Source of the DNA: Pullulanibacillus sp. KACC 23026
GTDB taxonomy: Bacteria > Bacillota > Bacilli > Bacillales > Sporolactobacillaceae
Reading direction: 5' to 3'
DNA: 64,000 nt
Assembly (NCBI RefSeq): GCF_029094525.1
Contig: NZ_CP119107.1
Location: 3,534,001 to 3,598,000, forward strand
How positions within the stretch are numbered: position 1 is the stretch's first letter; each line of letters opens with the position of its first letter. The position numbers and the translations under genes were made by a program. Below the pieces are notes generated by a model. That model was given only the letters and a program-made list of their open reading frames with translations. It did not search any database and was not told the DNA's origin. This document shows positions 35,587 through 46,095 of this stretch, piece by piece.

Positions 35587-37629
35587 TTACATTTCCGTTA
35601 ATATAACAAGATCTTTAGAAGGAATCTCAAGTTCTGAATTGACTGCCTTTCCAGAAATTATATCTTTGTATGATTCACCTTTAAGTTTAATCTTTTGAGT
35701 GATTTCCGTATGATTAAGATAAAATAAAAAGGATTGTCCATCACAGGTTCTCTTTGTTACCTCAATCCCTCGCGGCACTTCATCGATCGGTTTGATGCCT
35801 TTGTGTTTACAAAGGGACAGAACAAAATCCTCAAGAAACGCTGACTCAGGACTTGTCGCGACGTACCAAGCTTCTCCCTTTCCAAATTGATTTTTAGTCA
35901 AGCATGGCATCCCCTTATAAAAATCATCCCCAAATTCGGCAATCACTTCTGCCCCTTCACTGTGAAGAAGGTCGCATAGGATTCCACATTCATAGTCTCT
36001 CTTAAGGGCTCCAAATTGACCTTTAACGATCATTTGATTTTTTTGATCAGGGAACAGGGCATCCATCTCTTCCACCCAAATTCCTAATAACTTTCGTAAC
36101 TCACCTGGATATCCTCCTAGAGTTACCAAATCGTTTTCGTTTACAATTCCGCTAAAAAACGTTGTAACAAATAAACCTCCTTTTTGAACGAACGCTTCTA
36201 AACGAGTGCTCAAACCAGGCTTGACCATATAAAGAACCGGTGCCATTACTAAGTCATATTTGCTAAGATCAGTTTCGGAATTAATAATATCGACTTGTAT
36301 ATTTTGGTTAAAAAACGCGTCGTAGTAGTTTTGTACTTCCTTCACATAATCTAATAAATCAGTCGGCCCGCTTGAAAAACTGACAGCCCACCAATTTTCC
36401 CAATCAAATAATAGAGCTACCTTTGATTCCACACGAGATTCAAGAAGCGTTAAATCTAGCTCCTTTAATTCCCTTCCAAGCTCACTTACCTCTTGGAAAA
36501 CTCGCGTCTGTTCATGTCCTGCATGTTCAATCACTGCACCATGAAATTTTTCACAAGCTCCAATCGATCTTCTAAGTTGGAAAAACATCACGGAATTCGC
36601 ACCGTGTGCAAGTGCTTGGTAGCTCCATAGCCTCATAACATTAGGACGCTTTAAAGAATTATAAGGTTGCCAGTTTTGCTGACTAGGCGTCTGCTCCATG
36701 ATCAAAAAAGGATCGCCATTTTTAAAACCACGCATCATATCTAAACGAAATGCTGTTGTGCTAATCGGTGTATTATAGGCTGGATAATTATCCCACGCCA
36801 CAATATCCATGTATTGACTCCACTTAAAATAATCAAGCGGCTTATATGTGGCATGCCCATGATAATTAGTAGTAATTGGGGTTTGCGGATCTTTTTTTCG
36901 AATAATGTGATAGTCATCCAAATAACGATCCAACACACTATCAGAATTGAATCGATAATAATCAAGCGTTATTCCTTGGAAAGCTGTTCGATCTGGATTA
37001 TTTTTATCAAGATGTTCACTTAATAAATTGGGTAAGACTATTTCATCCCAATCATAAAAGGTATGACCCCAAAAACGAGTATTCCAGGCTTTGTTCACTG
37101 CTTTCAGTGTTCCATACTTTTTTTCGAGCCATATTCGAAAAGCTGCTTCACAATTCTCACAATAACATTGGCAGCCCATCTCATTATTGACATGCCAAAT
37201 GGAGACCGCTGGATGATTGCCGTATCGATCAACTAGCCGTGAAACTAATTCTTTAGCAAATTGTTGATAAGACGGACTGTTAGGACAGCTATTATGTCGA
37301 AATCCAAATTTTCTTTTTCTACCTTCAAAATCAACTGATAGCACATCAGGATATTTTTTTGCCATCCATGCGGGATGATTGGCTGTCCCCGTCGCCAAAC
37401 ATATTGAAATACCATTTTGATAGAGGTGGTCAATAACTTTATCCAGCCATTCAAAATTATAAGTGGTCTCATCGGATTGAATAAGCGACCAAGTAAAAAC
37501 ATTTATGGTCACAATATTGATTTTTGCAAGTTTAAACAGCCGTAAATCTTCTTCCCAAACCTCTTCTGTCCATTGTTCTGGATTATAATCTCCCCCGTAA
37601 TAAAAACGAGGGAGTTTCGTATTAATCAT
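35587..37629 (-). CDS. GH42 beta-galactosidase, copy 2
   Basis: 680 residues, co-linear with the GH42 at 21677-23731 and clearly its paralogue: YYGGDYNPEQW, acid/base E150 in WHVNNEMG, nucleophile near 312 in FLIMEQTPSQQNW, and cysteine cluster CQCYCENC. It lacks a signal peptide. The two copies differ at the residue after the acid/base (Met versus Tyr) and in the loop after the nucleophile (QTPSQQ versus SCPSQL), so they may prefer different linkages. It begins 4 bp after the stop of the GH106-type gene, with AAGGAGAAGG as ribosome binding site, and is followed by the RuBisCO-like gene. Confidence 0.92.
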   Translation of the reverse strand: MINTKLPRFYYGGDYNPEQWTEEVWEEDLRLFKLAKINIVTINVFTWSLIQSDETTYNFEWLDKVIDHLYQNGISICLATGTANHPAWMAKKYPDVLSVDFEGRKRKFGFRHNSCPNSPSYQQFAKELVSRLVDRYGNHPAVSIWHVNNEMGCQCYCENCEAAFRIWLEKKYGTLKAVNKAWNTRFWGHTFYDWDEIVLPNLLSEHLDKNNPDRTAFQGITLDYYRFNSDSVLDRYLDDYHIIRKKDPQTPITTNYHGHATYKPLDYFKWSQYMDIVAWDNYPAYNTPISTTAFRLDMMRGFKNGDPFLIMEQTPSQQNWQPYNSLKRPNVMRLWSYQALAHGANSVMFFQLRRSIGACEKFHGAVIEHAGHEQTRVFQEVSELGRELKELDLTLLESRVESKVALLFDWENWWAVSFSSGPTDLLDYVKEVQNYYDAFFNQNIQVDIINSETDLSKYDLVMAPVLYMVKPGLSTRLEAFVQKGGLFVTTFFSGIVNENDLVTLGGYPGELRKLLGIWVEEMDALFPDQKNQMIVKGQFGALKRDYECGILCDLLHSEGAEVIAEFGDDFYKGMPCLTKNQFGKGEAWYVATSPESAFLEDFVLSLCKHKGIKPIDEVPRGIEVTKRTCDGQSFLFYLNHTEITQKIKLKGESYKDIISGKAVNSELEIPSKDLVILTEM

Positions 37630-37633
37630 TTGA

Positions 37634-40600
37634 TCAACCTTCTCCTTCTAAATTATTAATTTCACTCTCTATTAAAGTTACCGGACCATATAATCCACCA
37701 GCAGCAAATTGCTGAGGCGTACCTGTTCCTTTATTCTCATTCCAGTAAAGGGGTTCGCCTCCAATTACATGACTTGGCCGGCCGATCTCATAATGCGTTC
37801 CTAAAGTATTCGTGACACGAATTCTAAGTTGATGTTCTCCTTGCTTCAATTCACCTAATTCATAAACATATGGTCTCCAGACACGAATTCCTGCTTTTGT
37901 ATTATCAACCCAAACTTCAGCAGTGCCTCTTATATGACCTAAGTCAAGAATAAACGGTCCTGATTGATCTAATTTGAAGATTTTTAAATAGTCGATCGCA
38001 CCACTATGATGAGGTAAATGCAAAACCGTTCTCCAATCCCCTAATTGCCCTTCCATAGAGGCAGTTTCAAAACGAATAGGTGCAGCCAAAACATCAGCTT
38101 CTGAGAAAGGCCCATTTGGTTCAACACGAATGGCGGCAATGGTACCTGCAGGTTGTGGTAAAAACTCAGATATCCCTTTATGCACAGCTACCTCTTCGCT
38201 ATTGATCCAAATCCGTGTTTCACCTAATGCTTCAATCTTTAGTTTTTTCGTACCAATCGGGAGTGGGAATCTTAACCAAACTGGATCCCCGAGCTTTTCA
38301 GGATTGGGACTAAAAGGTAAAGGCTTTGGGTCGGGAATGGACTCTGGCATTAACCAACCAACATTAGGTAATGGGTGGGGACGTGAAGTGATCCATAATG
38401 ATTCTGTTTCAGCAAATTGTAAAACGGCTTCATGAAGAATTTGAGCCTGATGCCCGGCTTCATCCTTCCAATCGTCTCCTGTACAGAAGGAATCAGAATG
38501 ACCATCAAAATATTCAATCAAGCCATCTGCAAATACTTCTCCTTCTCCCTCAGGAAGTTGGAATTCAATTCTATTAGTCCCTTCTTTCCACACCGCTGTC
38601 ACATCTACTTCTTCTTGCCCTTGCCTAATATAAGGATTGAAATCCCCATGTTCCGTTACTTTATTCCCATTTACATAAAGCGCAACCCGCCCTCGTGCAG
38701 CAAAAACAAGCCGTACTTTTTCGACGTTTGATTGTTCATCCGTTACAATGTCCTTAACCAATCTTGTTTGACTATTGGGGCTAGAAGAAAATATCCATTT
38801 TGGCAAAGATATTTTTTCCTCAAGATTAACCTCCACACCCACTCGAATAAGACCTTTCACAATGGCCTTTGCTTTTAAAACTAATTCATTAGGACCTTCC
38901 TTGAGCTTGATCCAGGCGGTTTGCTCTTCTGGACCTCCTTCAAACTGAATGTCACTCCCATTTATAGAGCCTTTAATTTTGGCATTACTTTCTAACCTAA
39001 TCCAATGATCACCTTCACAATCAGCAAGGACATTAGTTTTAGCAGTCACCCATTCCCCTTGCTCTACTTCACCCAAATTAAGAAATCTTCTCGGAATTCT
39101 TCCCATTCTTCCAGCCCATGTTCTAAATTTCATGTCTCCAAAAGTCGTACTGTAAACCACTGGCCAAGCTTTGCTTGGATTAAATTCATTCCCAGGACTA
39201 GCTAACCAATAAGCCGATTCACTCCATAACCGTTTAATCCAAGTTGAATCATCAAGCTCTGATTTGTGCCAATCGGAACGGATGCCATCATTTGAAGTTG
39301 TTTCTTGATTAACTTTAACCAAACGCCTCTCAATTGGCATAAAAGTGTGCGTACCATGCAGATCAAAATCACCATAACGATTATCAAGAGTTGAGAGCGC
39401 TCTTATTTTCCACTTATCTTGTGATAAAACAGTTCGCTTCCCGGATTCTAATCTTTGATGAAGCATCTCTTGTTTTAAAGGCTTCGTTTGATCCTTTGAT
39501 TTAATAGCGCTTATATCCGTTTTCTTACATACAATTAAAGCAGCCGGCCAAGCCGTAAATGGAACGTTTAACTCGATCCATTCCCCGACTCTCTTATAAG
39601 CTAGTCGTTCAATCTTGCCATTTGTTGGGTCCCAAAGTTCCGGAATACCTTCAGATTTCAAACGATAACTCGTATGGGTTTGTAAAGTTTGACCGGGTTC
39701 AGCTGGATAATGCATTTTAAGTAAATGCCCCTCATCGGGGAGCAGTAAGAAAACATCGGCTTCATCCGTTTGACGCTGAAGTGATGCTCCTTTTCCTTCC
39801 ACTCTTTTTGGGAGCTTCCTATCAATGATTTCTACCGCTTCGTCAGCTTGTTCAACATAGTAAACGCCTTCAATTGTTTGCAGAACCTGTGGAACCTCCA
39901 CACCAATGACAAGTCCCCCATTTTTAATCCAGGCTTCCAATTTTCTTTTTGCCTGTTCAGACATTATGGTCGTTCCCGAAAGCAACAAAGCAGAAAAGGA
40001 TTCCTCTTCAACTATAAGTTGATGTCCTTTGATTACCGCCTTTTCGATTACTGAATCATCCATCACGTCAAAATCACGTTTAGCGGTTCGAATAGGTCCT
40101 TGAGAGGATTGTTCTTTTCGATTCCATCTGCCAGTTAAGTGTTTATAGACTCTTTCAATATGCTTCATATTCTCATTGGGCAGTCGATTGGCGATTGCCA
40201 TTGGATGTTCTGAACTTTCCCCATCATTTAATGACATAAAACCCGTTGCCGCATATGAAGGATAGTGGATCCCAATATCCGCTACGTGATGCCCCTGACT
40301 AAGTAAGAAACAAACCCGACTTACTGTATCTGCAAATACTTGGTAATGTTCGTAATACGGTTGTCTCCAACCCGTATCCGGCGGTGCCCATTCCCACCAT
40401 CCACCTCTTGTACTAAAATAAACCGCGTGCGGGCTATAGAGAGTAACGCCCGCTTGAAACCACGGAACAAGCCAATGCATGGTTTCTTCTAACGTGCCGC
40501 CCCAACCACTCGAATGAAAAGCTTCGAGCCATACTCTCTTCCCACCATTAAGATGTACCATAGAAGAGTGCGCCTTTGCCTCACCATCCATATCGGAGCC

Positions 40601-41488
40601 AGGTGAACTGTACCACCGATGGGTTCGGAAGTAGTCAAGATACAAACGTTGGGCACCATGAGGGTCTACCTTTCTTGCCGGCCCTGCTTGATCACAACTT
40701 ATCAGCATGTTGTGCCGCTCATGCCATTCGGAAATAGGAATAAAAAATGATTGTTCTGCAAGTTCAGTTGCCAATTGATAAACACGTCTTCGAACTTCTC
40801 CAGCATGAGGAAGATCCTCAAATAGAGCGGGTAATAGAGGGAGAAGATCTTCATTAAACCGTTCTTGATAAATTTGGGGGATCTCTGCAGTCCATAACGG
40901 CAGCGGTGGAAGTTCATCTTGAAAGCTCCCCACAATGGTTTTGCCAAGGTCATGAGGGAATCTTTTTTCAAATTCACCGTGAACTTTATCTAATAACAGC
41001 TTTGTTGCCCGTGAATCAAGCCAATTAAACCCCTGCCTAACAGCGGCATAGACAAAATCATCGGTTTTTAGCAGCACTTCGGCCTCTATAGGAACCTCTC
41101 CTAATTCCATAAAACGACGCAACACATAACCGGCATAAGCTGGGTTTTCAGACACCATTCGCGCAGGGAAATTAGACCCTGAAAATCCAATCTGATCGTA
41201 AAACCAAAGGTTCATTCCGAGGCGTTCACATTCCCTTACAGCCACCTCAAACATGTCCCACCAGTCTTCAGTAAAATAAGCTGGGCGATCACTTACACTT
41301 CCATATTGTGGACCCGTTGGCGCAATGTTAATGATTCCAATATTCCTTAAACCACCTTTTCTAAACTTTTGAAGCTGCCAACGAACTCGTTCAGATGTCA
41401 CTTCTTCTGCACTCCACCACCAAAAAGGAACAGGTCCAAAACGTGGATCAGCTTTAATAAATCCCTGCTTTAATTCCTCTAATTTCAT
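37634..41488 (-). CDS. GH106-type alpha-L-rhamnosidase, very large
   Basis: About 1,284 residues. The N-terminal part (RFGPVPFWWWSAEEVTSERV, NLWFYDQIGFSGSNFPARMV, then GSFQDELPPLP) fits the GH106-like TIM barrel, in which glutamates bind calcium or act as acid and base. The middle has a class-I-amidotransferase-like segment (about 495-560) and the C-terminal half several beta-sandwich modules. GH106 enzymes remove alpha-L-rhamnose, including from rhamnogalacturonan II side chains. No signal peptide. The ATG at 41488 has GAGGAG 5 bp upstream and is preferred over the in-frame start at 41536. It is the first gene of the operon running to 34295. Confidence 0.82.
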   Translation of the reverse strand: MKLEELKQGFIKADPRFGPVPFWWWSAEEVTSERVRWQLQKFRKGGLRNIGIINIAPTGPQYGSVSDRPAYFTEDWWDMFEVAVRECERLGMNLWFYDQIGFSGSNFPARMVSENPAYAGYVLRRFMELGEVPIEAEVLLKTDDFVYAAVRQGFNWLDSRATKLLLDKVHGEFEKRFPHDLGKTIVGSFQDELPPLPLWTAEIPQIYQERFNEDLLPLLPALFEDLPHAGEVRRRVYQLATELAEQSFFIPISEWHERHNMLISCDQAGPARKVDPHGAQRLYLDYFRTHRWYSSPGSDMDGEAKAHSSMVHLNGGKRVWLEAFHSSGWGGTLEETMHWLVPWFQAGVTLYSPHAVYFSTRGGWWEWAPPDTGWRQPYYEHYQVFADTVSRVCFLLSQGHHVADIGIHYPSYAATGFMSLNDGESSEHPMAIANRLPNENMKHIERVYKHLTGRWNRKEQSSQGPIRTAKRDFDVMDDSVIEKAVIKGHQLIVEEESFSALLLSGTTIMSEQAKRKLEAWIKNGGLVIGVEVPQVLQTIEGVYYVEQADEAVEIIDRKLPKRVEGKGASLQRQTDEADVFLLLPDEGHLLKMHYPAEPGQTLQTHTSYRLKSEGIPELWDPTNGKIERLAYKRVGEWIELNVPFTAWPAALIVCKKTDISAIKSKDQTKPLKQEMLHQRLESGKRTVLSQDKWKIRALSTLDNRYGDFDLHGTHTFMPIERRLVKVNQETTSNDGIRSDWHKSELDDSTWIKRLWSESAYWLASPGNEFNPSKAWPVVYSTTFGDMKFRTWAGRMGRIPRRFLNLGEVEQGEWVTAKTNVLADCEGDHWIRLESNAKIKGSINGSDIQFEGGPEEQTAWIKLKEGPNELVLKAKAIVKGLIRVGVEVNLEEKISLPKWIFSSSPNSQTRLVKDIVTDEQSNVEKVRLVFAARGRVALYVNGNKVTEHGDFNPYIRQGQEEVDVTAVWKEGTNRIEFQLPEGEGEVFADGLIEYFDGHSDSFCTGDDWKDEAGHQAQILHEAVLQFAETESLWITSRPHPLPNVGWLMPESIPDPKPLPFSPNPEKLGDPVWLRFPLPIGTKKLKIEALGETRIWINSEEVAVHKGISEFLPQPAGTIAAIRVEPNGPFSEADVLAAPIRFETASMEGQLGDWRTVLHLPHHSGAIDYLKIFKLDQSGPFILDLGHIRGTAEVWVDNTKAGIRVWRPYVYELGELKQGEHQLRIRVTNTLGTHYEIGRPSHVIGGEPLYWNENKGTGTPQQFAAGGLYGPVTLIESEINNLEGEG

Positions 41489-41709
41489 ATAACTCCTCAC
41501 TTCCTTTTTCATTTTATCTGAAAACGTCCTCACCAATTAGTTAACAAGAAATAGGATTAAATTTAATGTTATAGCTAGTTAGCTAATACGAATAGTGATT
41601 ATTTTTAACCGAAAGTCTTAATAAGGAACACCTTAATCTTAAATTTGCGAATAACGGATTAAATCGGACAATGTTATGATTGCTTTAGTTATTAAAGGAG
41701 ATGGGATAA
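41489..41709. promoter_or_regulatory. Divergent promoter region between GH106-type and GH78 genes
   Basis: This 221-bp A/T-rich region must hold both outward promoters, but I see no clear -35/-10 pair. It contains TTAATAAGG (41618-41626), which also occurs in operator copy 1 (10597-10605), within a GGAACACC context. It might be a diverged regulator site, but the 9-bp match alone is weak. A TAGCTA-GT-TAGCTA repeat lies near 41573-41586. Confidence 0.4.
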
Positions 41710-44418
41710 TTGAAGATAAAAGAGCTATTTGTGGATTATCAATATGAGCCTTTAGGTCTCGATGAAAGGACGCCATCATTTAGTTGGTGTTTTGAAGAGA
41801 GTTTGGAGAGAGCACTTTTTCAATCTGCGTACAGAATCATAGTCACAGAAGACAAACCTGATCAAGATGATCGGATGGTCTGGGACACTGGAAAGGTTAT
41901 ATCAAGAAAGAATTCATGTCTTATTTATGATGGCGCCCCCCTCAAATCTCGTAAGCGCTATTATTGGAAAGTTTACGTGTGGGATCAATCCGATCAACTT
42001 CAAGAAAGTGCATGGTCTTGGTGGGAAATGGGATTATTAAATTCTGAGGACTGGGTAAGTAAATGGATCGGATATAATGATGAAAATTCTTCTTGTTCAG
42101 AAGCGATCATTCCACTTTTTAGAACTGAATTTAACCTTGTAAAACCAATTAAAAAGGCAAGAGCCTACCTCTCGGGTTTAGGTCATTATGAGCTTAGATT
42201 AAATGGAGAAAAAGTTGGAGATCGGGTATTGGAGCCTGGTTGGACTAATTATGATAAAACCTGTCTCTATAGTACTTATGACATTACAACTGATCTTCAA
42301 CTAGGTCCAAATGCAATAGGTATTATGCTTGGCAATGGTTTCTTTAACGTATCTGGCGGCAGATACACGAAATTTAAAGATTCATATGGATTGCCCAAAT
42401 GCTTGATTCAAGTTGAAATTGATTATACAGATGGGACACGAGAGCTTGTTTGTAGCAATGATCAATGGAAAACGTCTAGAGGTCCCATTACTTTTTCATG
42501 TATCTATGGCGGTGAAGATTACGATGCACGCCTTGAACAAAAGGGCTGGGATCTACCCGAATTTAAAATGAATGAACAGTGGAAAGCAGCCGTTGAAGTA
42601 ACCCCTGCTAAAGGGTGTTTAAAATCCCAAGCCTTCCCACCATTGAGAGCAATGGAAACGCTTCACCCCACACGCATAACCGAACCAAAACCAGGTATTT
42701 TTGTCGTTGATTTTGGTCGGAATTTTTCTGGTTGGATCAGTATTAAAGTAAATGGAAATGGCGGAGACCCCATTAAAATAAGCCCAGGAGAATTACTAGA
42801 AGAAGATGGAACCATTAATCAAAAACCTTCAGGCTCCCCATATGAATACAATTATATTTTAAAGGGAGACATGATTGAGGAATGGGAACCGCGATTTAGT
42901 TATTACGGTTTTCGTTATGTACAAATCGAAGGCGCCTCTTTTTCGAAAAAAAGAGGTGACGCCACAATTATTCCGCAAATTTTGGATATAAAAGGAAAGT
43001 TTATCTACCCTGAATTAAACCAAATTGGAACTTTCAATACGTCAGACGAAATGATTAATCAAATCCATTCAATGATCCTTCAGGCGGTCTTAAGTAATAC
43101 TAAAAGCGTCTTCACGGATTGCCCTCATCGGGAAAAATTAGGATGGTTAGAGCAAGTACATCTGGTTGGTCCAGCGATTATGTACAATTATCAAATCGCA
43201 CCACTGCTCACCAAAGTAATAAATGATATTCGAGATGCCCAGCTTCCAAACGGTATGATTCCAACTACTGCACCTGAATATGTGGCTTTCACAGAGCCTT
43301 GGGACATCTTCCGTCATTCTGTCTCCTGGGCAGCAACCTATATTTTAATCCCTTGGGAATTGTATCGAAAGTTTGGAGATATAAGGCTCCTTATCGATCA
43401 CTATGAAAACATGAAGAAGTACATCGATTATGTTTCAGCAAAAGCTGATCATGACATAGTAAAGGATGGATTAGGCGATTGGTATGACATTGGTGAAAAG
43501 CCTCCGGGATTTTCACAGGTCACGCCTGTTGCCTTGCCAGAAACAGCTATGTATTACCATATTGTTGATGTTTTTACAAAGATTTGTGATCTTATTGATC
43601 GACCAAATGATCAAATGAGGTATACACGTTTAAAACAAAACATTAAAGCAGCCTACAACGAGGCCTTCTTTAATAATCAAACGAAGCAATATGGATCAGA
43701 AAGTCAGGCATCAACTGCCATGTCTTTAGTATTTGGTCTGGTAAATAAAGAGGATGAAGATCACGTTTTTCAACATCTAGTGGACGATATTGAAAAACAT
43801 CAATATCACACAACTGCTGGTGATATTGCTCACCGTTATGTATTAGCTGTCCTTGATCGATTCGACCGATCCGATCTTATTTATAAAATGTCCCAAAATA
43901 CGGATCATCCGAGTTATGGCTTTCAAATTATAAATGGAGCCACAACCTTAACAGAAGCTTGGGATGGGCCTATCTCTAAAACCTCCCAAAACCATTTTAT
44001 GCTAGGGCATATTGAGGAATGGTTCTTTAAAAATCTAGCTGGCTTAGATTATTCCTACAATCCTGAAGCGGAACTATTTCAAATCACCATTAAGCCTTAT
44101 CCAGAAAGAAACATCGAAGCCGTAAATGCGGCAAGCCTGCTTCCTAATGGTAAAGTAGAGGTCCAATGGAAATGGTTAAACGCATCCACCTTTTCATTAA
44201 ACGTTCATATACCTGTAAATAGCACAGCGATTATCTATTTACCTGCTCATTCACTTGACACCGTAAAAGAAAGCAACCAATTATTAACTACACTTTCTAG
44301 CATTGAGATTCTTGATACAAAAAATCACGTTATGGTATTGAAAGTGACCTCTGGAAATTACCAGTTTATTTCTATGTATAATGACGAACCTATTGGAATA
44401 AGGCATCTAAATCGATAA
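41710..44418 (+). CDS. GH78 alpha-L-rhamnosidase
   Basis: 902 residues, the only island gene on the plus strand. An N-terminal beta-sandwich with PSFSW and a carbohydrate-binding module (about 100-300) precede an (alpha/alpha)6 catalytic barrel (about 430-770). The barrel carries DCPHREKLGWLEQVH, where the general acid lies, and NGATTLTEAWDG with the probable base; a C-terminal beta domain closes the protein. It cleaves terminal alpha-L-rhamnose. No signal peptide. It starts at a TTG (41710) with AAAGGAG 9 bp upstream and is followed by its own terminator, so it forms a single-gene unit divergent from the GH106-type operon. Confidence 0.92.
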   Translation: MKIKELFVDYQYEPLGLDERTPSFSWCFEESLERALFQSAYRIIVTEDKPDQDDRMVWDTGKVISRKNSCLIYDGAPLKSRKRYYWKVYVWDQSDQLQESAWSWWEMGLLNSEDWVSKWIGYNDENSSCSEAIIPLFRTEFNLVKPIKKARAYLSGLGHYELRLNGEKVGDRVLEPGWTNYDKTCLYSTYDITTDLQLGPNAIGIMLGNGFFNVSGGRYTKFKDSYGLPKCLIQVEIDYTDGTRELVCSNDQWKTSRGPITFSCIYGGEDYDARLEQKGWDLPEFKMNEQWKAAVEVTPAKGCLKSQAFPPLRAMETLHPTRITEPKPGIFVVDFGRNFSGWISIKVNGNGGDPIKISPGELLEEDGTINQKPSGSPYEYNYILKGDMIEEWEPRFSYYGFRYVQIEGASFSKKRGDATIIPQILDIKGKFIYPELNQIGTFNTSDEMINQIHSMILQAVLSNTKSVFTDCPHREKLGWLEQVHLVGPAIMYNYQIAPLLTKVINDIRDAQLPNGMIPTTAPEYVAFTEPWDIFRHSVSWAATYILIPWELYRKFGDIRLLIDHYENMKKYIDYVSAKADHDIVKDGLGDWYDIGEKPPGFSQVTPVALPETAMYYHIVDVFTKICDLIDRPNDQMRYTRLKQNIKAAYNEAFFNNQTKQYGSESQASTAMSLVFGLVNKEDEDHVFQHLVDDIEKHQYHTTAGDIAHRYVLAVLDRFDRSDLIYKMSQNTDHPSYGFQIINGATTLTEAWDGPISKTSQNHFMLGHIEEWFFKNLAGLDYSYNPEAELFQITIKPYPERNIEAVNAASLLPNGKVEVQWKWLNASTFSLNVHIPVNSTAIIYLPAHSLDTVKESNQLLTTLSSIEILDTKNHVMVLKVTSGNYQFISMYNDEPIGIRHLNR

Positions 44419-44505
44419 CTCTTCCTTTACTTCCTCAAGTTCAAATAGAAATCATCATGATTCATTAGCAGAGCCCTTTAGTTAAAATCAAGTAATCATA
44501 TAAAC

Positions 44506-44570
44506 GTCCTTCCTAGTTAATCAATTTGGTTGTAAAACTAAAATGATTAACTAGGAGGGACTTCTTTTTT
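44506..44570 (+). terminator. Terminator of the GH78 gene
   Basis: Two 18-bp arms (44506-44523 and 44544-44561; GTCCTTCCTAGTTAATCA paired with TGATTAACTAGGAGGGAC, one mismatch) are followed by TTCTTTTTT on the plus strand. Confidence 0.88.
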
Positions 44571-44613
44571 ATGAGCCGCTGCATGCTCCTATAACCAAGG
44601 TTTTTCTTTATAC

Positions 44614-44649
44614 AAAAAAAGAGGCCCCCCTTAAAACGAGGGAACCTCT
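44614..44649 (-). terminator. Terminator of the pdh operon
   Basis: Minus strand GAGGTTCCCT, loop, AGGGGGGCCTC (44621-44649) followed by TTTTTTT. It lies 30 bp after the pdhD stop and marks the border between the core genome and the sugar island. Confidence 0.88.
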
Positions 44650-44678
44650 TATGGTAATGCGAATAAAAATAATTATAA

Positions 44679-46091
44679 TTAGCGTGCGATATGAATTGGC
44701 ATGCCGAGTGCGACTTCAGCTGTTTCCATCGCAATTTCACCAAGAGTTGGGTGAGCATGGATGGTGAGGGCTACATCTTCAGCAGTCATGCCTGCTTCAA
44801 TAGCTAAGCCCATTTCAGCGATCATGTCAGAAGCACCGGAGCCTGCGATTTGAGCACCGAGGATGAGTCCGTCTTCTTTACGCGTTACAAGCTTCATGAA
44901 GCCATCTGTGTCGTTAAGGGAAAGCGCACGACCGTTTGCAGCAAATGGGAATTGAGCGGTTTTGACATCATAGCCTTGTGCTTTTGCTTCTTCTTCTGTA
45001 AGACCAACAGAGGCAAGCTCAGGGTCAGAGAAGACAACAGCAGGAATACATTGATAGTCAATTACGGCGTTTTCTCCAGAAATTGCTTCTGCAGCCACTT
45101 TACCTTCATAAGAAGCTTTGTGAGCAAGAGCAGGGCCTGGAACGATATCACCGATCGCATAAATCCCTTTAACATTTGTTTGGCCTTGATTATCAACTTT
45201 GATCAATCCGCGATCTGTTGTTTCAACACCAGCCATATCAAGACCAAGTTCATCCGTGTTAGGACGACGGCCAACTGTTACAAGAACGTAGTCCGCCTCA
45301 AATTTTTCAACTTTCCCTTTGATCTCAGCACTGACCACAACACCCGTTTCACTTTCTTCGACACCTTTAGCAAGTGCCTCTGTGTGAATTTGGACATTTT
45401 TCTTTTTCAAACGCTTATTAACAAGCTGGCTCATTTTCTTTTCGAAGCCAGGGAGAATGGTCTTGGAGCCTTCAAGAATGGTGACTTCAGTACCGAATCC
45501 AGCAATCGCATTCCCTAGTTCGATCCCGATGTAACCGCCACCGATGACAACCATTTTCTTAGGAACTTCAGTTAATGCAAGTGCTCCTGTTGAAGAAAGA
45601 ACCCGCTTGCTCCATTTGAAACCAGGGATTTCAATTGGACGAGAACCTGTTGCAATAATACAATTCTTAAACTTGTAACGGTTCGTTTCATAGTGTTCAC
45701 CGTTTACACGAACTTCGTTTTCAGAGACGAAAAGCGCTTCACCTTTTACAATCTCAACTTTATTCGCTTTGAGGAGGCTTTCAACACCGCCAGTTAAACG
45801 TTTGACAACAGAGCCTTTCCATTCTTGAACCTTTGAAAAGTCAACAGTCACGTTCTCTGCTTTAATCCCCATGTCTTCAGATTCCTTAGCATGCTCATAA
45901 CGGTGACTAGCTGAGATGAGTGCTTTAGAAGGAATACATCCGACATTCAAGCAGACACCGCCAAAATGTTCTTTTTCAACAATGATTACTTTTTGGCCTA
46001 GCTGGGCAGCGCGAATAGCTGCTACATATCCGCCAGGGCCCGCACCGATGACAATCGTGTCGACTTCAGTTGTAAATTCTCCTACTACCAT
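44679..46091 (-). CDS. pdhD: Dihydrolipoamide dehydrogenase, E3 of pyruvate dehydrogenase
   Basis: 470 residues. FAD motif [10 protein letters not shown] (16-25), redox disulfide C47/C52 in GGVCLNVGC, second Rossmann motif [10 protein letters not shown] for NAD, and the C-terminal catalytic HAHPTLGE (His-Glu pair). It reoxidises the lipoyl group of E2 and passes electrons to NAD+. Last gene of pdhABCD, 4 bp after pdhC, behind GGAGGCG. It may also serve other 2-oxoacid dehydrogenases, as in B. subtilis. Confidence 0.97.
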   Translation of the reverse strand: MVVGEFTTEVDTIVIGAGPGGYVAAIRAAQLGQKVIIVEKEHFGGVCLNVGCIPSKALISASHRYEHAKESEDMGIKAENVTVDFSKVQEWKGSVVKRLTGGVESLLKANKVEIVKGEALFVSENEVRVNGEHYETNRYKFKNCIIATGSRPIEIPGFKWSKRVLSSTGALALTEVPKKMVVIGGGYIGIELGNAIAGFGTEVTILEGSKTILPGFEKKMSQLVNKRLKKKNVQIHTEALAKGVEESETGVVVSAEIKGKVEKFEADYVLVTVGRRPNTDELGLDMAGVETTDRGLIKVDNQGQTNVKGIYAIGDIVPGPALAHKASYEGKVAAEAISGENAVIDYQCIPAVVFSDPELASVGLTEEEAKAQGYDVKTAQFPFAANGRALSLNDTDGFMKLVTRKEDGLILGAQIAGSGASDMIAEMGLAIEAGMTAEDVALTIHAHPTLGEIAMETAEVALGMPIHIAR

Positions 46092-46095
46092 TGTA

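Noticed and set aside
41489-41536. N-terminal extension of the GH106-type protein
   Set aside because: The extra 16 codons lack a ribosome binding site, while the inner ATG has GAGGAG at ideal distance.
44850-45518. 222-codon frame antisense to pdhD
   Set aside because: Rich in Phe, Cys, Arg and Ile as expected from the reverse of a biased coding sequence; no ribosome binding site; pdhD is certain.
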